64,000 nt of DNA, taken from NCBI GenBank assembly GCA_964030475.1, contig CAXIPT010000001.1:22014372-22078371 (forward strand), written 5' to 3'. The notes beneath the pieces were generated by a model. That model searched no databases. It was not told the DNA's origin and saw only the letters and a program-made list of their open reading frames with translations. The DNA is from Tethya wilhelma (Eukaryota > Porifera > Demospongiae > Tethyida > Tethyidae). Shown piece by piece: positions 34,079 through 46,486 of the stretch. The translations under genes were made by a program, and so were the position numbers. Numbering within the stretch: position 1 is the first letter of the stretch; every line of letters begins with the position of its first letter.

Positions 34079-36545
34079 ATGCTACACTTGCAGCAGCTGA
34101 CAATAATTGCAGCTATAATTGGCTCCATGCTAGCTGGTTTCACCAGAGCAGCACCAATTATGCCGATACACTCAAAATCAGCTTCAGGTCACTGTAATTC
34201 TGATAGATACACCGAACTAAGGGATGATGAAATTTCCACGTGCAGCATGCTGTATGAGAAGTTTGAAGAAGCATTACTGTCTCAATTGAATATGTACAAA
34301 CTTCGCCATGTCATGTTTCCTAATGAAAGGGCTGAACCATTGATTGTGGACCTATTCTTTAATATTACTTTTGAAAATCTGGATGACGACCCATGTTTTG
34401 GAGCAAACAATTATACAAAAGCCGATATCAATTCAGAACCTTATGTGACTAATCGTACTTGGACCAGTTCTGTTACTCTCTCAATTATTGATCCCAAAGA
34501 TCTTGACTTCCTTCAACCAACAGTTCTTACCTTCACCAATCCTGTTGCTCGACATAGCTACCGGGAAGAACACAACCGTAATGAAGCTTCACTCAACTTA
34601 ATAGTTGATAACCTCTCCTGCACCCCAGCTGAAAAACAAATAGAAGATGTTTTTGATGACTTAACAGCAAAGGTATAAGAATTTACCATCAGATTCTAGT
34701 CACTTTTAAATATTTTGTACCTCATGCAGACTTATAATATCTAACCACACACTTAATTTTACAGTTAAAAGGCTATGCAGCAAACACTGCCGTGGATGCT
34801 AGGATAGATTCATGGGACACTTCTTACAAAGGTTATGTTGTCCAAGAAGGAAAGCTTGAGTTTTTATTTGTCATGGGCCCAGCATTTTCAATTGTCATAA
34901 TTATTTTGACATGTGCATTTCCCTTGGCATACAAAAAAGTCTATGTAGCTCATCTGAAGGAAAAGCTAAAAAGGCGAGATACAAAAGATGGCCCCTTCTA
35001 CCAATTGTTTTCATCACTTTCAATATTAATATTTGTTATAAACGTGGCCTATTATGCATCTGAATTCATTTGTTTTTATATTGATACTTATATACCAAGG
35101 TAAACAGCAATTAAATGAGTATGTACTGACAACATTGGTAAGATTTTTTTCACAGCTAGCATCTGTAGCTCTTTCAATAACAGTCGCTTACAATATCACT
35201 GTTTGGAAAGAGATACTTAGAAATGGAGCAAAACCAGGATCTGGTGCTACAAACGAAAAAGACTTTATTAATGAAGATTTCAATGTTTGTTGTTTCCTAC
35301 CTCAACAGTTATTATGTTTTGCTGTTGGTCGCAAGTTAATGATTGCAAGGCTTGAATCTAATTCAGATTCGAATTCAGAAGAGTCTAATGCCTTTTCAGA
35401 AGATGATCTTTATAATTATGTTTCTGAAAAGATTTGGTGTGTGTTTTGCTGTTTCAAGTGTAATTGGAAAATTATTGGATATGTAAATCAGGACCTCGGG
35501 ATCAAAGAAAATACTATGTTAGAAGAAATGTTTTTGAAATGCTTTTATATATAATTTTCAATTATGCATTGTTTGTGTGCATCATTGCATGGAGTGTTGT
35601 TCCTTTTATCACCCTGGTGTTTGTCAACCCAGTCCTGACACTAGCAATTGTTTCTTTTGTCGTTGTTTTGTTTATTTTGTCTGTAATTTTGTTTTCATTA
35701 CTGCTTCTTGCCCGTGCAAAAAAACCTTGGAGGAAGACACTTAATTTTTTATTCACCAAAGTCTGAAACAGATCTAGATCCTACATCTAATTACTATAAT
35801 CCACAGTGTTGTTGCAGTTGTTGTCGCTTGTCTGACCTTTGTAACAGGTGTTTGACTTATTCACTCTGTTGGGACTTTTTTTATCTTCTAATAGCAGCAA
35901 TTCTTTTCTTTATATTTGGAACAGTTATCATAATTCTTATTTATGGTTGGATTGTTAACAAAGGTGCAGGTGATGGTGGCTCTGTAAGTTTCATTATTGC
36001 ATTTATTCCAACCCTGATCACTGGAGGAGGAGCATGGCTAGCCAAAAAGGCACTCTTTAAGAATAACAAAAACAAAGATGCCAATGGTGATGACAGCCAA
36101 AGATCATCTGCTAGCAGCACACCTGGCCAAGGCAGCCAAAGATCATCTGCTAGCAACACACCTGGCCAAGGCAGCCAAAGATCATCTGCTATATAGCAAC
36201 ACACCTGGCCAAGGCAGCCAAAGATCATCTGCTAGCAACACACGGCCTGGCCAAGGCAGCCAAAGATCATCTGCTAGCAACACACAAGGCCAAGGCAGCC
36301 AAAGATCATCTGCTAGCAACACACCTGGCCAAGGCAGCCAAAGATCATCTGCTAGCAACACACCTGGCCAAGGCAGCCAGACATTTGCTAGTAGCACACC
36401 TGGCCACAGTGGCCAAACTGCTACAGTTGTGCGAGAACAACCATCATCTGACATTGGTCCACGAAATGGGAGTAGTTCATCCCAAAATGAAACTGGTCTT
36501 TCAAGCACAACATCTAATAATGGACAGAAAACAGAGAACATTTGA
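34079..36545 (+). pseudogene. Orphan multi-pass membrane protein, frameshifted copy
   Basis: Exon 1 34079-34672 (198 codons): signal peptide, then an ectodomain with CSMLYEKFEEALLSQLN and several N-glycosylation sites. Exon 2 starts at 34765 and should run to 36545, but the reading frame changes at least four times compared with the intact paralogue at 50336-52495. These are one extra T in the run near 35076, a shift around 35464-35510, a shift near 35745, and a 4-bp insertion near 36192 in the tail repeats. The tail has about eight copies of a 39-bp unit encoding SNTPGQGSQRSSA. The inverted copy at 46782-48865 has the same lesions from 35448 on, so they are unlikely to be random sequencing errors. 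No family was recognised. Confidence 0.8.
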
Positions 36546-37570
36546 GTTGAAACAGTTGGATAATATACTAATAGCTACATCTTAAAATAATTAAATGTAT
36601 TTTTCGATACTGAACAAACTTAATTTACAGTCCAGTTTTCGTTCTATAATATAATATTATATTATCTTTTTGTTCCAATAGTGATTTTTGTAATAAGTAT
36701 TTTGAGTACATAATGCTACTTACCTTGATCAGTCGTCAGATGGGGGACTCAGTGCTTGTATATCACATCATGCATGGGATTATGTCATGTAGCTTACAGT
36801 ATAAACAAGTAGTAAACATTTTACAAAAATAAGCAGTGTAGGAACAGGCAATGCTGTTAAATTTAAAAGCAATGAAACAAGGCAAGTCTCAGAATTTTGG
36901 CACATGCATGACTATATACTTCATAAATTCATCAGTCAATTCCAGATCCAGTGGGGTATGAGTCAGTCAATTGCAATTGGCAATTTGGCTCATGAGTCAT
37001 TGCATCATTCAAGCAAATCACTTCCATGGCTAATTTACTATAATAGATGAAGTAATAGGCATGTACTAAAGTTATACAGTAATGATTAATTTTATATGAG
37101 AGTTAATTGGCACAAAAAATGTGCCGAAATTCTGAGACTTGCCTTGTTTCTAGGCTTAGGGGGATTATACTTTTGAATTTACCTATTATTCTATTCTGCA
37201 CTTCCATCTAAACTCACCTATTATGCTTTCTATTTTGACCTATTATTCTCAAAATATGCTCATATATTTTACGCAGTTTTATACGTCAAAGTTAATTATT
37301 ACAAAGTGTCTCGAGACACGGTAGTCCGTATACTTTCCTATTGATTTTGTATTGCCTGTTTATAGTATCCGGATTTACCGGCACTCGAGCGTGCAATCGT
37401 AGAGTCACGGTTCCATTGACTACAGTATATTTAGCTTAGTATACGGACCCGGGCAGAGGCACAGCGTAATTATTAAGCATTCAAACAACTTCAAGGGTCA
37501 AGTATAGTGCTAAAAATTAACCTATTATTCTCAAATTATGCCTGCTTCCAGGGTATGCCTATTATTCCAG
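35448..37570 (+). repeat. Arm 1 of a 2.1-kb inverted duplication
   Basis: Matches 46782-48865 in reverse. Lengths are 2123 and 2084 bp, differing by one 39-bp repeat unit; the translated frames elsewhere appear the same. One arm ends at the N at 37571 and the other at the N at 48867, which points to two alleles or contig ends placed separately. Confidence 0.9.
36103..36415 (+). repeat. 39-bp tandem repeats (13-residue SNTPGQGSQRSSA units)
   Basis: About eight units of ctggccaaggcagccaaaga plus flanking bases. The inverted copy (47937-48215) has exactly one unit fewer, which is the whole length difference between the two 2.1-kb copies. Confidence 0.9.
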
Positions 37571-38574
37571 NTCAATATCAAATGACTTGCCTGTTTCTAT
37601 GTAAACAAATAGAAAACACATTGCACGTTGTCATAGTATGGGCAATAAAATAAAACCACCATGGTTTGAATCACCAATGATATCAGATTGTGTACCGTAC
37701 AGGGGGAAAGTTTTACTTTTGCGGTTTTCACGGATATCAGACCCATCCATAAAGTTTTTATCCATGAAATTTTCCGCATTGTATAGGTATGGGCTCGCAC
37801 AACTCATTCGCAAAAGTTAAAATGCAAAAACTAATGAGACTATAGAGACATCCGTCAAAAGTTTGACACTGCGAAACTTTCCCTCTATTATTATGGTCAT
37901 GCTCATAGCACAATTATTCACCTATCATAAGTCTGAAATTAGAACTTTTTTGATGTTACTTAGGTGTGTGTTGTTACAAAAGTTTTGTGTAGTTGTTATT
38001 CACAGAGAGAGAGCCTAGAAATCAGCATGAAGCTACAGTGTAGTAGAGAAACCATACAAACCCGTATTGTCCCTATCACTCATTGCTCGACATGTATAAG
38101 GGTTAAGGAAAGATCTAAGGGAAATCACATGTAGGTACAATGAGTATGTATGACATGATTATGGTTTACAGCAAACTGGCAAAATGGTAGTACATTACAC
38201 TTTGTAACAAGTCAGAAACAATTGGGTTACATGAAGCTAACCAATACAGTTGTCTTTGCTGACCACTACTACAAGAAAGATTGATAGCATGAGGGCTAAA
38301 CCATTACAGCCTATTCCCAGGCTCCTAGCCTACTGTGCACTAAGAAAAGGGGGAGCCTGGTGAGGAGACAGGCTATTCTTCCATTGGCACACCAGTGAAC
38401 CATCATTGTAGGTGGTGCTTGGGTGGCATTACGAGAGACTTTTGTAGGCATAAATTTATATGAGTGGTTCAGTATGGATGTTAGCGTAAAAGTTTTTTGG
38501 TCAAAAGTTGATTGTCAACTGACGGAAACAAATGTGCTGGCACTATACACATTAAACACAATTGTGGTACGTAC
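36546..38574. repeat. Intergenic region with nested MITEs
   Basis: A divergent MITE palindrome arm starts near 36807 (acaagtagtaaacattttac). It is interrupted at about 37150 by the element with taggcttagggggattat ends (complete at 46747-47201), which is cut by the N at 37571. 37695-37895 is a diverged member of the taccgtatagcggg family. No gene seen. Confidence 0.7.
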
Positions 38575-40123
38575 CATACAATCTCTTGAAGACTGCAGTA
38601 AGAGCATCAGTTACTGGTTTCACAACTTCCTTGCCGTTGATAGTAACAGAGAAACACACACAACCATCATAAGAATGACCTGTACAAGTACAGCTAATAA
38701 GAACAAATTAAACTGAAATTTAGTAGAAACACAATTTTGAAACTAGAAAGGAGACTGGATTTAGAAGCTTTATATTCTCAATTAGTCTACACGTAATAAG
38801 TTTACTATAAGATTAGTATCAGTATTGTTTGCACATACCAACCTTGCATGGTAGTTCTTTAACAAATCTTGTACTGAAATACTTTCAAAGCTAAAAACAA
38901 TACACACATTATAATATTATTCATGTACATAAAACCTCTGAACAAAGGACACTTTGGGACAATATAATTGGCTGGTTTGTCTTTTGTAGAGAGGTTGTTC
39001 TCTTTTCGAGGTTCTGTTTGTATTGCTACAATAGGGAATTGGAATTTTGTGGGGAACCAAGTAATCGTCCTTTGTTAGAGATTTATATAAGGCACTGTCC
39101 CTATTCTCGGAGGGTCCACTATCAGACTGTCTATACTGTAACATACAGTCATATATTCTAAGTGACACAAACCATACAAGGAGAAATCTAAAGTCCATCT
39201 GGTTTGAGAATCCGCCAGAAGTGAAATTAATGAGATTCATAATAATCTTTTCATATTGGGACAAAAACTAATTGATTAAGTGAGGAAGGAAATAGCCAAA
39301 AGAAAGGGAGAACGAGCACTTTTCCAAAGGCTTTTGAAATTTTGAAATTAATTTGATATTTAGTAGTTAATTTTTCTACTGTCATTCTCAAACATGATGG
39401 ACTTTAATAGATGTGTACCTTTTCCCAATCAACAGTGCGAGGCAAGAAGCTGTGCTGGCAGCATTTTTGTGAAGTGAGTGCTTAGCAGAATGGCCAACGC
39501 TCTACACAGAGATGAGAAATTAAAAATAATAGTTAGGCTACTGTTCCATTTGCACACAATAATAGTCATAATGTTAATTAGCTTATTTCTTAAGCAGTTA
39601 CTCTTTCTAGTGAGCCTGGATGGGAACAAAGCTAGTTACGGTACATATTGTGGCATACCATGTCATTTTCCAGGTAAGCAACATAAGTGGGTGTTGACCT
39701 TTCTCCAAAATCATTCGCCAAAACATTTCTTCTGCCATCCTATAGGAAAGAAGCATTGGTCAGAGATATTGACACATAAAATTCACACGGGCAGTGACCA
39801 AAACATTAGCATTTGACAGGTAAATCAGATTCTCATTCCAACTGACTTCTCTTGATCACACATACTACTATTATGGTATAAGGTAGACTGAGAGCCTGTT
39901 CCAGAGTCAAATGGAGTGATGGTTGGCATGAATTAGTTGAGTCATATTTTATAGTTGGATTATCTTCAATGGCAAGCCAAAACCAAACCTTTAAAATATT
40001 GCCAGGATCAATTTATACTCATCTTCCCTTCTTTCATACAATCTTAAGTGGATTTATACGTACCTTGTACGCTGCTATCCTAGCACAGGAATTGCCAAAG
40101 GAAAGACCTAAGACAGTAGCCAT
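38575..40123 (-). CDS. HSPA14-like HSP70 N-terminal fragment (five exons)
   Basis: Exons 40123-40064, 39739-39659, 39501-39419, 38890-38843 and 38693-38575, all GT/AG and in phase. The product starts MATVLGLSFGNSCARIAAYK, continues DGRRNVLANDFGERSTPTYV, then SVGHSAKHSLHKN, and later INGKEVVKPVTDALTAVF. The order (phosphate-binding strand, DGR..VANDxGxRxTP, VGxxAK) is the start of the HSP70 ATPase domain. It looks closest to the divergent HSPA14 (ribosome-associated HSP70L1) rather than canonical HSP70, which has a GIDLGTT-type start. The last exon ends in phase 1 with a donor, but no following exon was found before the N at 37571. The gene is either truncated or its remainder lies on another contig. 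Confidence 0.7.
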
Positions 40124-40583
40124 GACACGTGGACAAGTAACTGGAAAAGATCACCAAACCAAGTTAACAAATATCGCGGATTCTTTATCAAACCGTAATT
40201 TATGATCAAGCTCGAAATTCAACGGTAAAGATTTTCTACCGAGTTTTAGTGTTCCATGCAGGTGTAGAGCCTTTTAAAATATTTGAGTTGTAGACAATCT
40301 ACTGCATAATTATGTTAAAACTTGAAAGAGAACAAATGTCATTAATTTTACCCTCCTGGAGCTCCCGGAGTCCAGTACAGTTTTACGCATTGACTGCGCA
40401 TGCGCAAAGCATGGGTGCGTATACAAACATCTCATAATCTCATCCACTTTTGAGACTAAAACTGCTCGAGACGTGTATGATGTACACATACCAATGGGTC
40501 CATCAAATATTTATAATCATTGTATTATCTAGTGTTATTATAAGGATACACAAACACACAAACCAAGGAGGCATGTGATTTAT

Positions 40584-40642
40584 TAGTCTCGCGGGCCAGA
40601 CGTCCGAGAGGGGGGAAAAAGGACATCTGGCCCGCGAGACTA
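40584..40642. mobile_element. 59-bp palindromic hairpin element, second copy, 9-bp target duplication
   Basis: Starts tagtctcgcgggccagacgt and ends catctggcccgcgagacta. Direct repeats gtgatttat at 40575-40583 and 40643-40651. Exactly the same length as the copy at 4862-4920, with a few loop and arm differences. Confidence 0.88.
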
Positions 40643-40782
40643 GTGATTTATTATCAATTATATTATTACAATATTTATTATGCGATTTAAAGCATTAAGC
40701 ATACCAGGGAGGCATGTGATTTATTCTCTGAGTACAAGCTATAGTGTTACAAACTCAGTTATACAAATTATTGTCACGATGT

Positions 40783-41397
40783 TTAAAACACTGGCTGGAG
40801 TGAGTATGAATTTCCTTGTGTAACAGCTTTCACTGTCACATACCGATTGTTTGTTGTCATATTCAATTCAAGTAGATTGGCACTGAAGCTTGCTGGTGTC
40901 AAAATGGTACCTTCAGGTTTTTCCTCAGCAACAGTAAAAGCCTTCACAAAATAACCAGAGGAATCAGTGTAAACTGACGTTTCTCCCCCACCAACATTCT
41001 GTTGAGCACCAACTAACTTTCCATCGAGAATAAAACCGATATTTACTGCCGGTTCGATACCAGGTGGGTCAATGTTCTTCAGCAAGATTTGTTGAGGAGT
41101 GACAGACTCAAATATTGTACCAGGCAGTATACCTTCTTCAGCTGAGACACCATAAGCATTACCCAGTGAGGCTTGAGCACTCTTGGTCACTGTGTACTGC
41201 TGTGTGTCCTTGTTGAAGCTGGTCAAAGCAACTTCATACTTCAATGACCAACCTATATTGCTGCTTGCTTTAGCTGCAACATTAGTACTCTGCCAAACAA
41301 CGCTGTCTAGGCCTTGAGGATACCCTTTGAAGACAACAAAGGTAAGATTTTGAGGGGTAGTGTTTTCAAAATTAAGTCCAAAGTCACTGAGAGCCAT
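40783..41397 (-). CDS. Intronless 204-aa protein, possibly RhiA-like
   Basis: A single open frame from ATG at 41397, ending LQPVF at 40783. No signal peptide or membrane segment. It is predicted to be all-beta, with alternating hydrophobic residues, a start MALSDFGLNFENTTPQNLTF and an end NNRYVTVKAVTQGNSYS. From memory of family patterns, the opening (LxFxNxT...FVVF...SVVW...W.L.YEVAL) resembles the RhiA family of small proteins known in rhizobia, other bacteria and some eukaryotes, but this is tentative. The lack of introns, unlike almost every neighbour, would fit a horizontally acquired or retroposed gene. The next gene upstream on the same strand is the GH76 array, about 0.4 kb away. Confidence 0.75.
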   Translation of the reverse strand: MALSDFGLNFENTTPQNLTFVVFKGYPQGLDSVVWQSTNVAAKASSNIGWSLKYEVALTSFNKDTQQYTVTKSAQASLGNAYGVSAEEGILPGTIFESVTPQQILLKNIDPPGIEPAVNIGFILDGKLVGAQQNVGGGETSVYTDSSGYFVKAFTVAEEKPEGTILTPASFSANLLELNMTTNNRYVTVKAVTQGNSYSLQPVF

Positions 41398-41791
41398 GAT
41401 AATTTGCTTGTGTCTTTTCTGTTTGACTGAATAGCACTATAGTACTTTTACCATAGTATTATACCACACCCGAAACCATCTAATTTCAGTCTACACAAAA
41501 TTGTCTGGTGATTCAAGAATCAAAAGGTTAATTGACCTCAAAATTGCATTCCATGGTTTCACACCTCTAGGGCCTCTACGATACAATATCACAGACTACT
41601 ACATGCAAGTCAGAGTATATATAGTCTAGCTTGAAATGTGACAAGGGTGGAGGGTCTATATAGCTTGATAGGCATGTCATGAGTATTTCACATATTTAAT
41701 TTTTGTGGCAGTATGATAATGGATATGATAGACTCAAAATACAGATAGTGGTTAGTGTCACCAAAAAATAGAAACAAGCAGATACTTACAA

Positions 41792-44055
41792 CTAAGAACC
41801 CTTTAAATATTTTAACAAACTGAGGTTAGCTAGAAACAAATTCAATGCAGATGTTTGAGTTCTGGGATCTAAACACTCAGCTACTGACACGTTTGAACAA
41901 ACAAAAATGTAGTCAGGACAGCAACTGCTAAAACTGTTATTGTCCGTGTAGCCTCCCACACAGCCTGCGTGACACCAGCAGTAACCCCCACCTGGAATAG
42001 CATGAGGTTGAAGTGAGTTGCACATCCCTTTGCATGTGAGCGGCTTGTCAGGAATACACAGATTAGCGTAATCAACACAACAGTCTAAACGGCTCACACA
42101 TTCAGAATCACAATAGCACACACCATAGGGCTGCTTGATAGGATCAGTATAATTACATTTGCGAGCACAAGTGGTGTCTCCATACGGTCTTTTCACCCCA
42201 ATGTCAAAGTTCTGACGGGATTGCAAACAGGTAGGGTCTAGGCGATGACTATAAGACCACAACCAACAGTTTATCCCTGACACACCTTTAAATAGATATT
42301 TTGAGCAAGATGAATTTGCACTACATTTGTCCATACAAGCAAACTCATTGTCTACAGTGCCAGTCCACAGCTGAGAAGATTCATCACTCCATTTACAATA
42401 CACTTGTAACAACTGAAAGTAAAGGCGTGTATCTGGCGGAATGTTTTGTTGGAGTGTGTTTTTACCCCACCACCAGTGAAATTTAGGCAAAGAAGGGGTG
42501 GAGCTTGTTTTGTGAACATTACAAGCATCATTAAAAGGAGGATACTGAGCAGACTTTGTCCACGCCGAATCACTTGTTAGTTGGACCATTTTCATTATCC
42601 TACTCAGTGTCTCATTACTCAAAGAGTTGCCATTCTTAACAAGTATATCGACAAAGTAACTGAGGTGCAACATAAAGATACCTTGAAACGAGTACCAGTC
42701 ACCACCTGGGTCATATCCTGAGTAGCAAGAGCTAGTGTACGTTTGATATCCCCGTCGTTCATCAATGAGGAGACCTTCATCTGTCGTGTAATTAGTCAAA
42801 ACTGCTTCTAGTGCTCTCAATCCAACATTTAGGTATGTCGAGTTATGGGTATGGGCATAGAGATAAGCGGAGGAGCTCAGTAACAAGCCTTGGTTGTAAG
42901 AAGTTCCTGATATTCTTGAGTTTATGCACTTTTTCAGAGGATCTGCTGTCGTACTGTTACAGCACAGCTCAGGAACTACACCAGTCGACACCAGATACTT
43001 ATCACTCATTATACCATAGCCATTATCAAAGCTGAAGAACCAGTCCCACACTTGTTTAGCATGCTCCAAGTATTGTGTCTCTTTCGGCAGCAGGTAGGCT
43101 AGCTTTGAAGAGTGATGAAGATTTTCAAGGATCGTAATGGAGTCTTTGAAGAAGTGAGTGTCACAATTGCTCCACCAAAATCCACCACAATCGTCATCCC
43201 AACCATATTCCCAGGCCCACTTATGAAGAGCAACTGAACGTTGTAGCCACTTTGGATCCTACAAATCATTGAAACAAATACAAACATAATCTTCACATAA
43301 TAACATGTGTACTTGACAAAATTAACCATGCATGGGAATTTGGGAATAAATGAATGAATGTTCATCTTATCAGACAGGTGATAACAACTTGAATGATGGT
43401 CATCTATAATTATGGTAGTACACACTAGTAATTAAATGACCCTCCACGAGAAGACAATGCACAATTAATAGTCCTATACAATGGGAATGTATAATACTAC
43501 CTGTGAATTGATAGTGTAACAATACATGGCATAATAACAATTGCATGGTTACAATGGTAGATGACTACTTACCTTTAGCCACTCGTACACACGCAGATAT
43601 GCCATTGCATACCATGCAAAGTCATCAATGTATGTACAGCGTTCTTTGGCATCCCACTCAGCATTGTAGGGTGAGTATGCATAGAATATATCGGCAGTGT
43701 CTGAGTAAGAAGTAGAGTTTGTGAGTATCCCAAAGGAAGCAATGGACTCCAGGGCGACAGCATCCCACCATCTGTAGCATTCCACACACGGTGTGGTACC
43801 ACTGCATTCACAAACATCAGAGCCTTCACCGATATCACCACACACAAAGAAGAACTTGACATTTTTGTTTCCTCCCTTGTCTTGCTCCCAGTAGTAGTGA
43901 AAGAGACCTTGAATGGTTTGGTTGGCACGTTGGATCACTGGGGGGAGATTGTTATGCTGGGATTCAGACTTTTCTCCGACATGAGGAAAAACTTGCTGTG
44001 ACAGTGGTACGAAAAAGCCAAGTAGAATTGTAATGCTGCAGAGATTTGTGACCAT
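41792..44055 (-). CDS. Secreted GH76-like protein with PAN-like and two somatomedin-B domains (copy 1, intact)
   Basis: Two exons, 44055-43573 and 43258-41792 (GT/AG, phase 0), giving 649 aa. There is an N-terminal signal peptide. The catalytic part carries the GH76 hallmark pair of acidic residues in TYIDDFAWYAMAYL (just before the intron), then WDDDCGGFWWSNC and GTSYNQGLLLSSSAYLY, as in alpha-1,6-mannanases of that family, which cut alpha-1,6-mannan of fungal and yeast walls. A PAN/apple-like segment follows (FACMDKCSANSSCSKYLF). Then come two somatomedin-B modules (CYCDSECVSRLDCCVDYANLC; second with YCWCHAGC...SSCCPDY). Many Cys and NxS/T sites fit an extracellular product. It is first in a tandem array with the next two genes. 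Activity is inferred from motifs only. Confidence 0.82.
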
Positions 44056-44266
44056 CTTCTAACTTCCGGCTCGCCAGGCTTGCTAACTTTGACAAGAGTA
44101 GGCAATGATCGTCATGTTCAAAAACTCAAAAGTTTGCAGATTATGCATTTGTAATCAAAATAATTATGCCAGCACACACAAACACATTATGTCATTGTAC
44201 ATTTTATAATTATGATAACAACATCATTATATTTGTCACACAATAAATGTATTAATAATTATAGCT

Positions 44267-46486
44267 CTAATTGGGCATCTTTGTGTGATGCTGGCCACCT
44301 TGAAGAGTCTGCAACAAACTCATGTGAGCTACAAACAAGTTCAAGGCAGACCCTTGTGATCTGGCATCCAAACATTCAGGCATGGCTACAGTATAACACA
44401 GCTCACTGTAGTCAGGACAGCAACTGCTATAACTGTTGTTGTCCGTGTAGCCTCCCACACAGCCTGCTTGACACCAGCAGTAACCCCCACCTGGAATAGC
44501 ATGAGGTTGAAGTGAGTTGCACATCCCTTTGCATGTGAGCACCTTGTCAGGAATACACAGGTTGGCATAGTCAATGCAACAGTCTAAACGGCTTTCACAT
44601 TCGGAATCACAATAGCATACACCATAGGGCTGTTTAATGGGATCAGTAGAATTACACTTCCCAGCACAAGTGGTGTCTCCGTATGGTCTTTTAACCCCAA
44701 CGTTGAAGTTAGCATTGGATTTTAAACAGCTAGGATCTAGACGATGACTATATGACCAAAACCAGCAGTTTATACTGCCTGATTTGCCTTGTAATGTTTT
44801 AAAAAGATATTTTGAGCAAGAGGCATTAGCACTACATTTGTCCATACAAGCAAACTCGTCAGCTACACTGCCAGTCCATATTAGAGAAGATTTGTCAGTC
44901 CATTGACAATGAACTTGCAATGCTTGAAAATAAAGGCGTGTGTCAGGTGGAATTTTCTGTAAAGTGGAATTTTTACCCCACCACCAGTAAAATTTAGGGA
45001 CAGAAACATTGGATTTCGATACGTGAAGGTTACAAGCATCGTTGATCTTAAATGGAGGCCACAGAGCAGACTTTGTCCATGCCGAATCACTTGATAGTTG
45101 CACAAGCTTCATTATCCTACTTAATGTCTCGCTACTCAAGGTGTTGCTATTCTTAACCAGTACATCGGTGAAGTAGCTCAGGTGCAGCATAAAGATACCT
45201 TGAAATGAGTACCAGTCACCACCTGGGTCTCCTCCCCAGAAACAAGACCCTTCATAAGTCCGATAGCCCCTAGGTTCATCAACAAGGAGACCCTCCTCTG
45301 TTGTGTAGTTTGTCAACATTGCTTCCAGTGCTCTCAATCCAACATTGAGGTACGAGGAGTTCCTTGTACGAATGTAAAGATAAGCGGATGAGCTCAACAA
45401 CAAGCCTTGGTTGTAAGAAGTTCCTGATATTCTTGAGTTTGTGCACTTTTTCAGAGGATCTGTTGTTGTACCATTACAGCACAGCTCAGGAACTACACCA
45501 GTCGACACCAGATACTTATCACTCATTATACCGTAGCCATTATCGAAGCTGAAGAACCAGTCCCAAATTTGGATAGCATTTTCCAAGTATTGTGTCTCTT
45601 TCGGCAGCAGGTAGGCTAGCTTTGAAGAGTGATGAAGATTTTCAAGGATTGTAATTGAGTCTTTGAAAAATTGCGTGGGACAGTTTGTCCACCAAAATCC
45701 ACCACAGTTGTCATCCCAACCATATTCCCAGGCCCACTTATGAAGAGCAACTGAACGTTGTAGCCACTTTGGATCCTATAGGAAATAAGATGGACTCAAA
45801 AATTAAATCATGACAATGCAGATAGGTGCAAGGCATGGTTGATCATGATGCCTAGTTTATAGTCTTGTTTAGCTAGCAGATCACTACATAAGGTCATGCA
45901 GTAGCAACTAACACTCTATTAATTGCACAATGCATAGATTAATGCTAATGAATTCAATTGTCCTTATCAGCACAATAACGATTATAATTTTAAAGCAGAC
46001 ATTACAATAGTAAAGTATACACACACTTACTTTCAATCATTCGTAGACACGCAGATAGGCTATTGCGTACCATGCAAAGTCATCGATGTACGTACACTTT
46101 TCTGTTGCATTGAACTGAGCATTGTATGGTGCATATGTGTAGAATGTATCGGCTGTATCAGCATACAATGTAGAATTGGTCAGTATCCCAAAGGATGCGA
46201 TAGACTCCAGAGCAACTGCATCCCACCATCTGTAACATTCCAAGCATGGCTTTGTAGTGCTACAGTAACATCCATCAGAGCCTTCACCAATCTGGCCACA
46301 CACAAAAAAGAACTTGATGTTTTTGTCAGTGCCTCCTTGATCCTGCTCCCAGTAGTAGTGGAAGAGACCCTGTAGCGTCTGGTTAGCACGTTTGACCACT
46401 GGGGGGAGATCATAAATAGTCTGTGATTTCACTTGCTGTGCTACAAAGGAGACGAGGAAAATTAGGCTGTGCAGCTTCAGCTTCAT
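44267..46486 (-). CDS. GH76-like/somatomedin-B protein (copy 2), nonsense codon at end of exon 1
   Basis: Exons 46486-46031 and 45775-44267, same structure as copy 1, predicting 654 codons. Signal peptide MKLKLHSLIFLVSFVAQQVKS. Keeps TYIDDFAWYAIAYL, GTSYNQGLLLSSSAYLY, the PAN-like segment and both somatomedin-B modules. The Trp codon found in copy 1 near the splice donor (tac gag tgg cta aag) reads tac gaa tga ttg aaa here (TGA at 46039-46037), which would end the protein after VYE, before most of the enzyme. The donor still reads gtaagt. The rest is intact and closely similar, so this is a very recent pseudogene, a null allele or a base-call error. Confidence 0.75.

Noticed and set aside
36182..36541. 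Antisense repeat protein (LWLPWPGVLLADD units)
   Set aside because: Shadow frame of the 39-bp repeats that encode SNTPGQGSQRSSA on the other strand; no start context or conservation.
38423..38716. 97-residue plus-strand frame
   Set aside because: Antisense to the fifth HSP70-like exon, which has in-phase splice sites; the plus frame has no support.
39478..39816. 112-residue plus-strand hydrophobic frame
   Set aside because: Antisense to two well-supported HSP70-like exons on the minus strand.
42301..42573. Small frames within the GH76 genes
   Set aside because: Shadows of the long coding exon on the minus strand.
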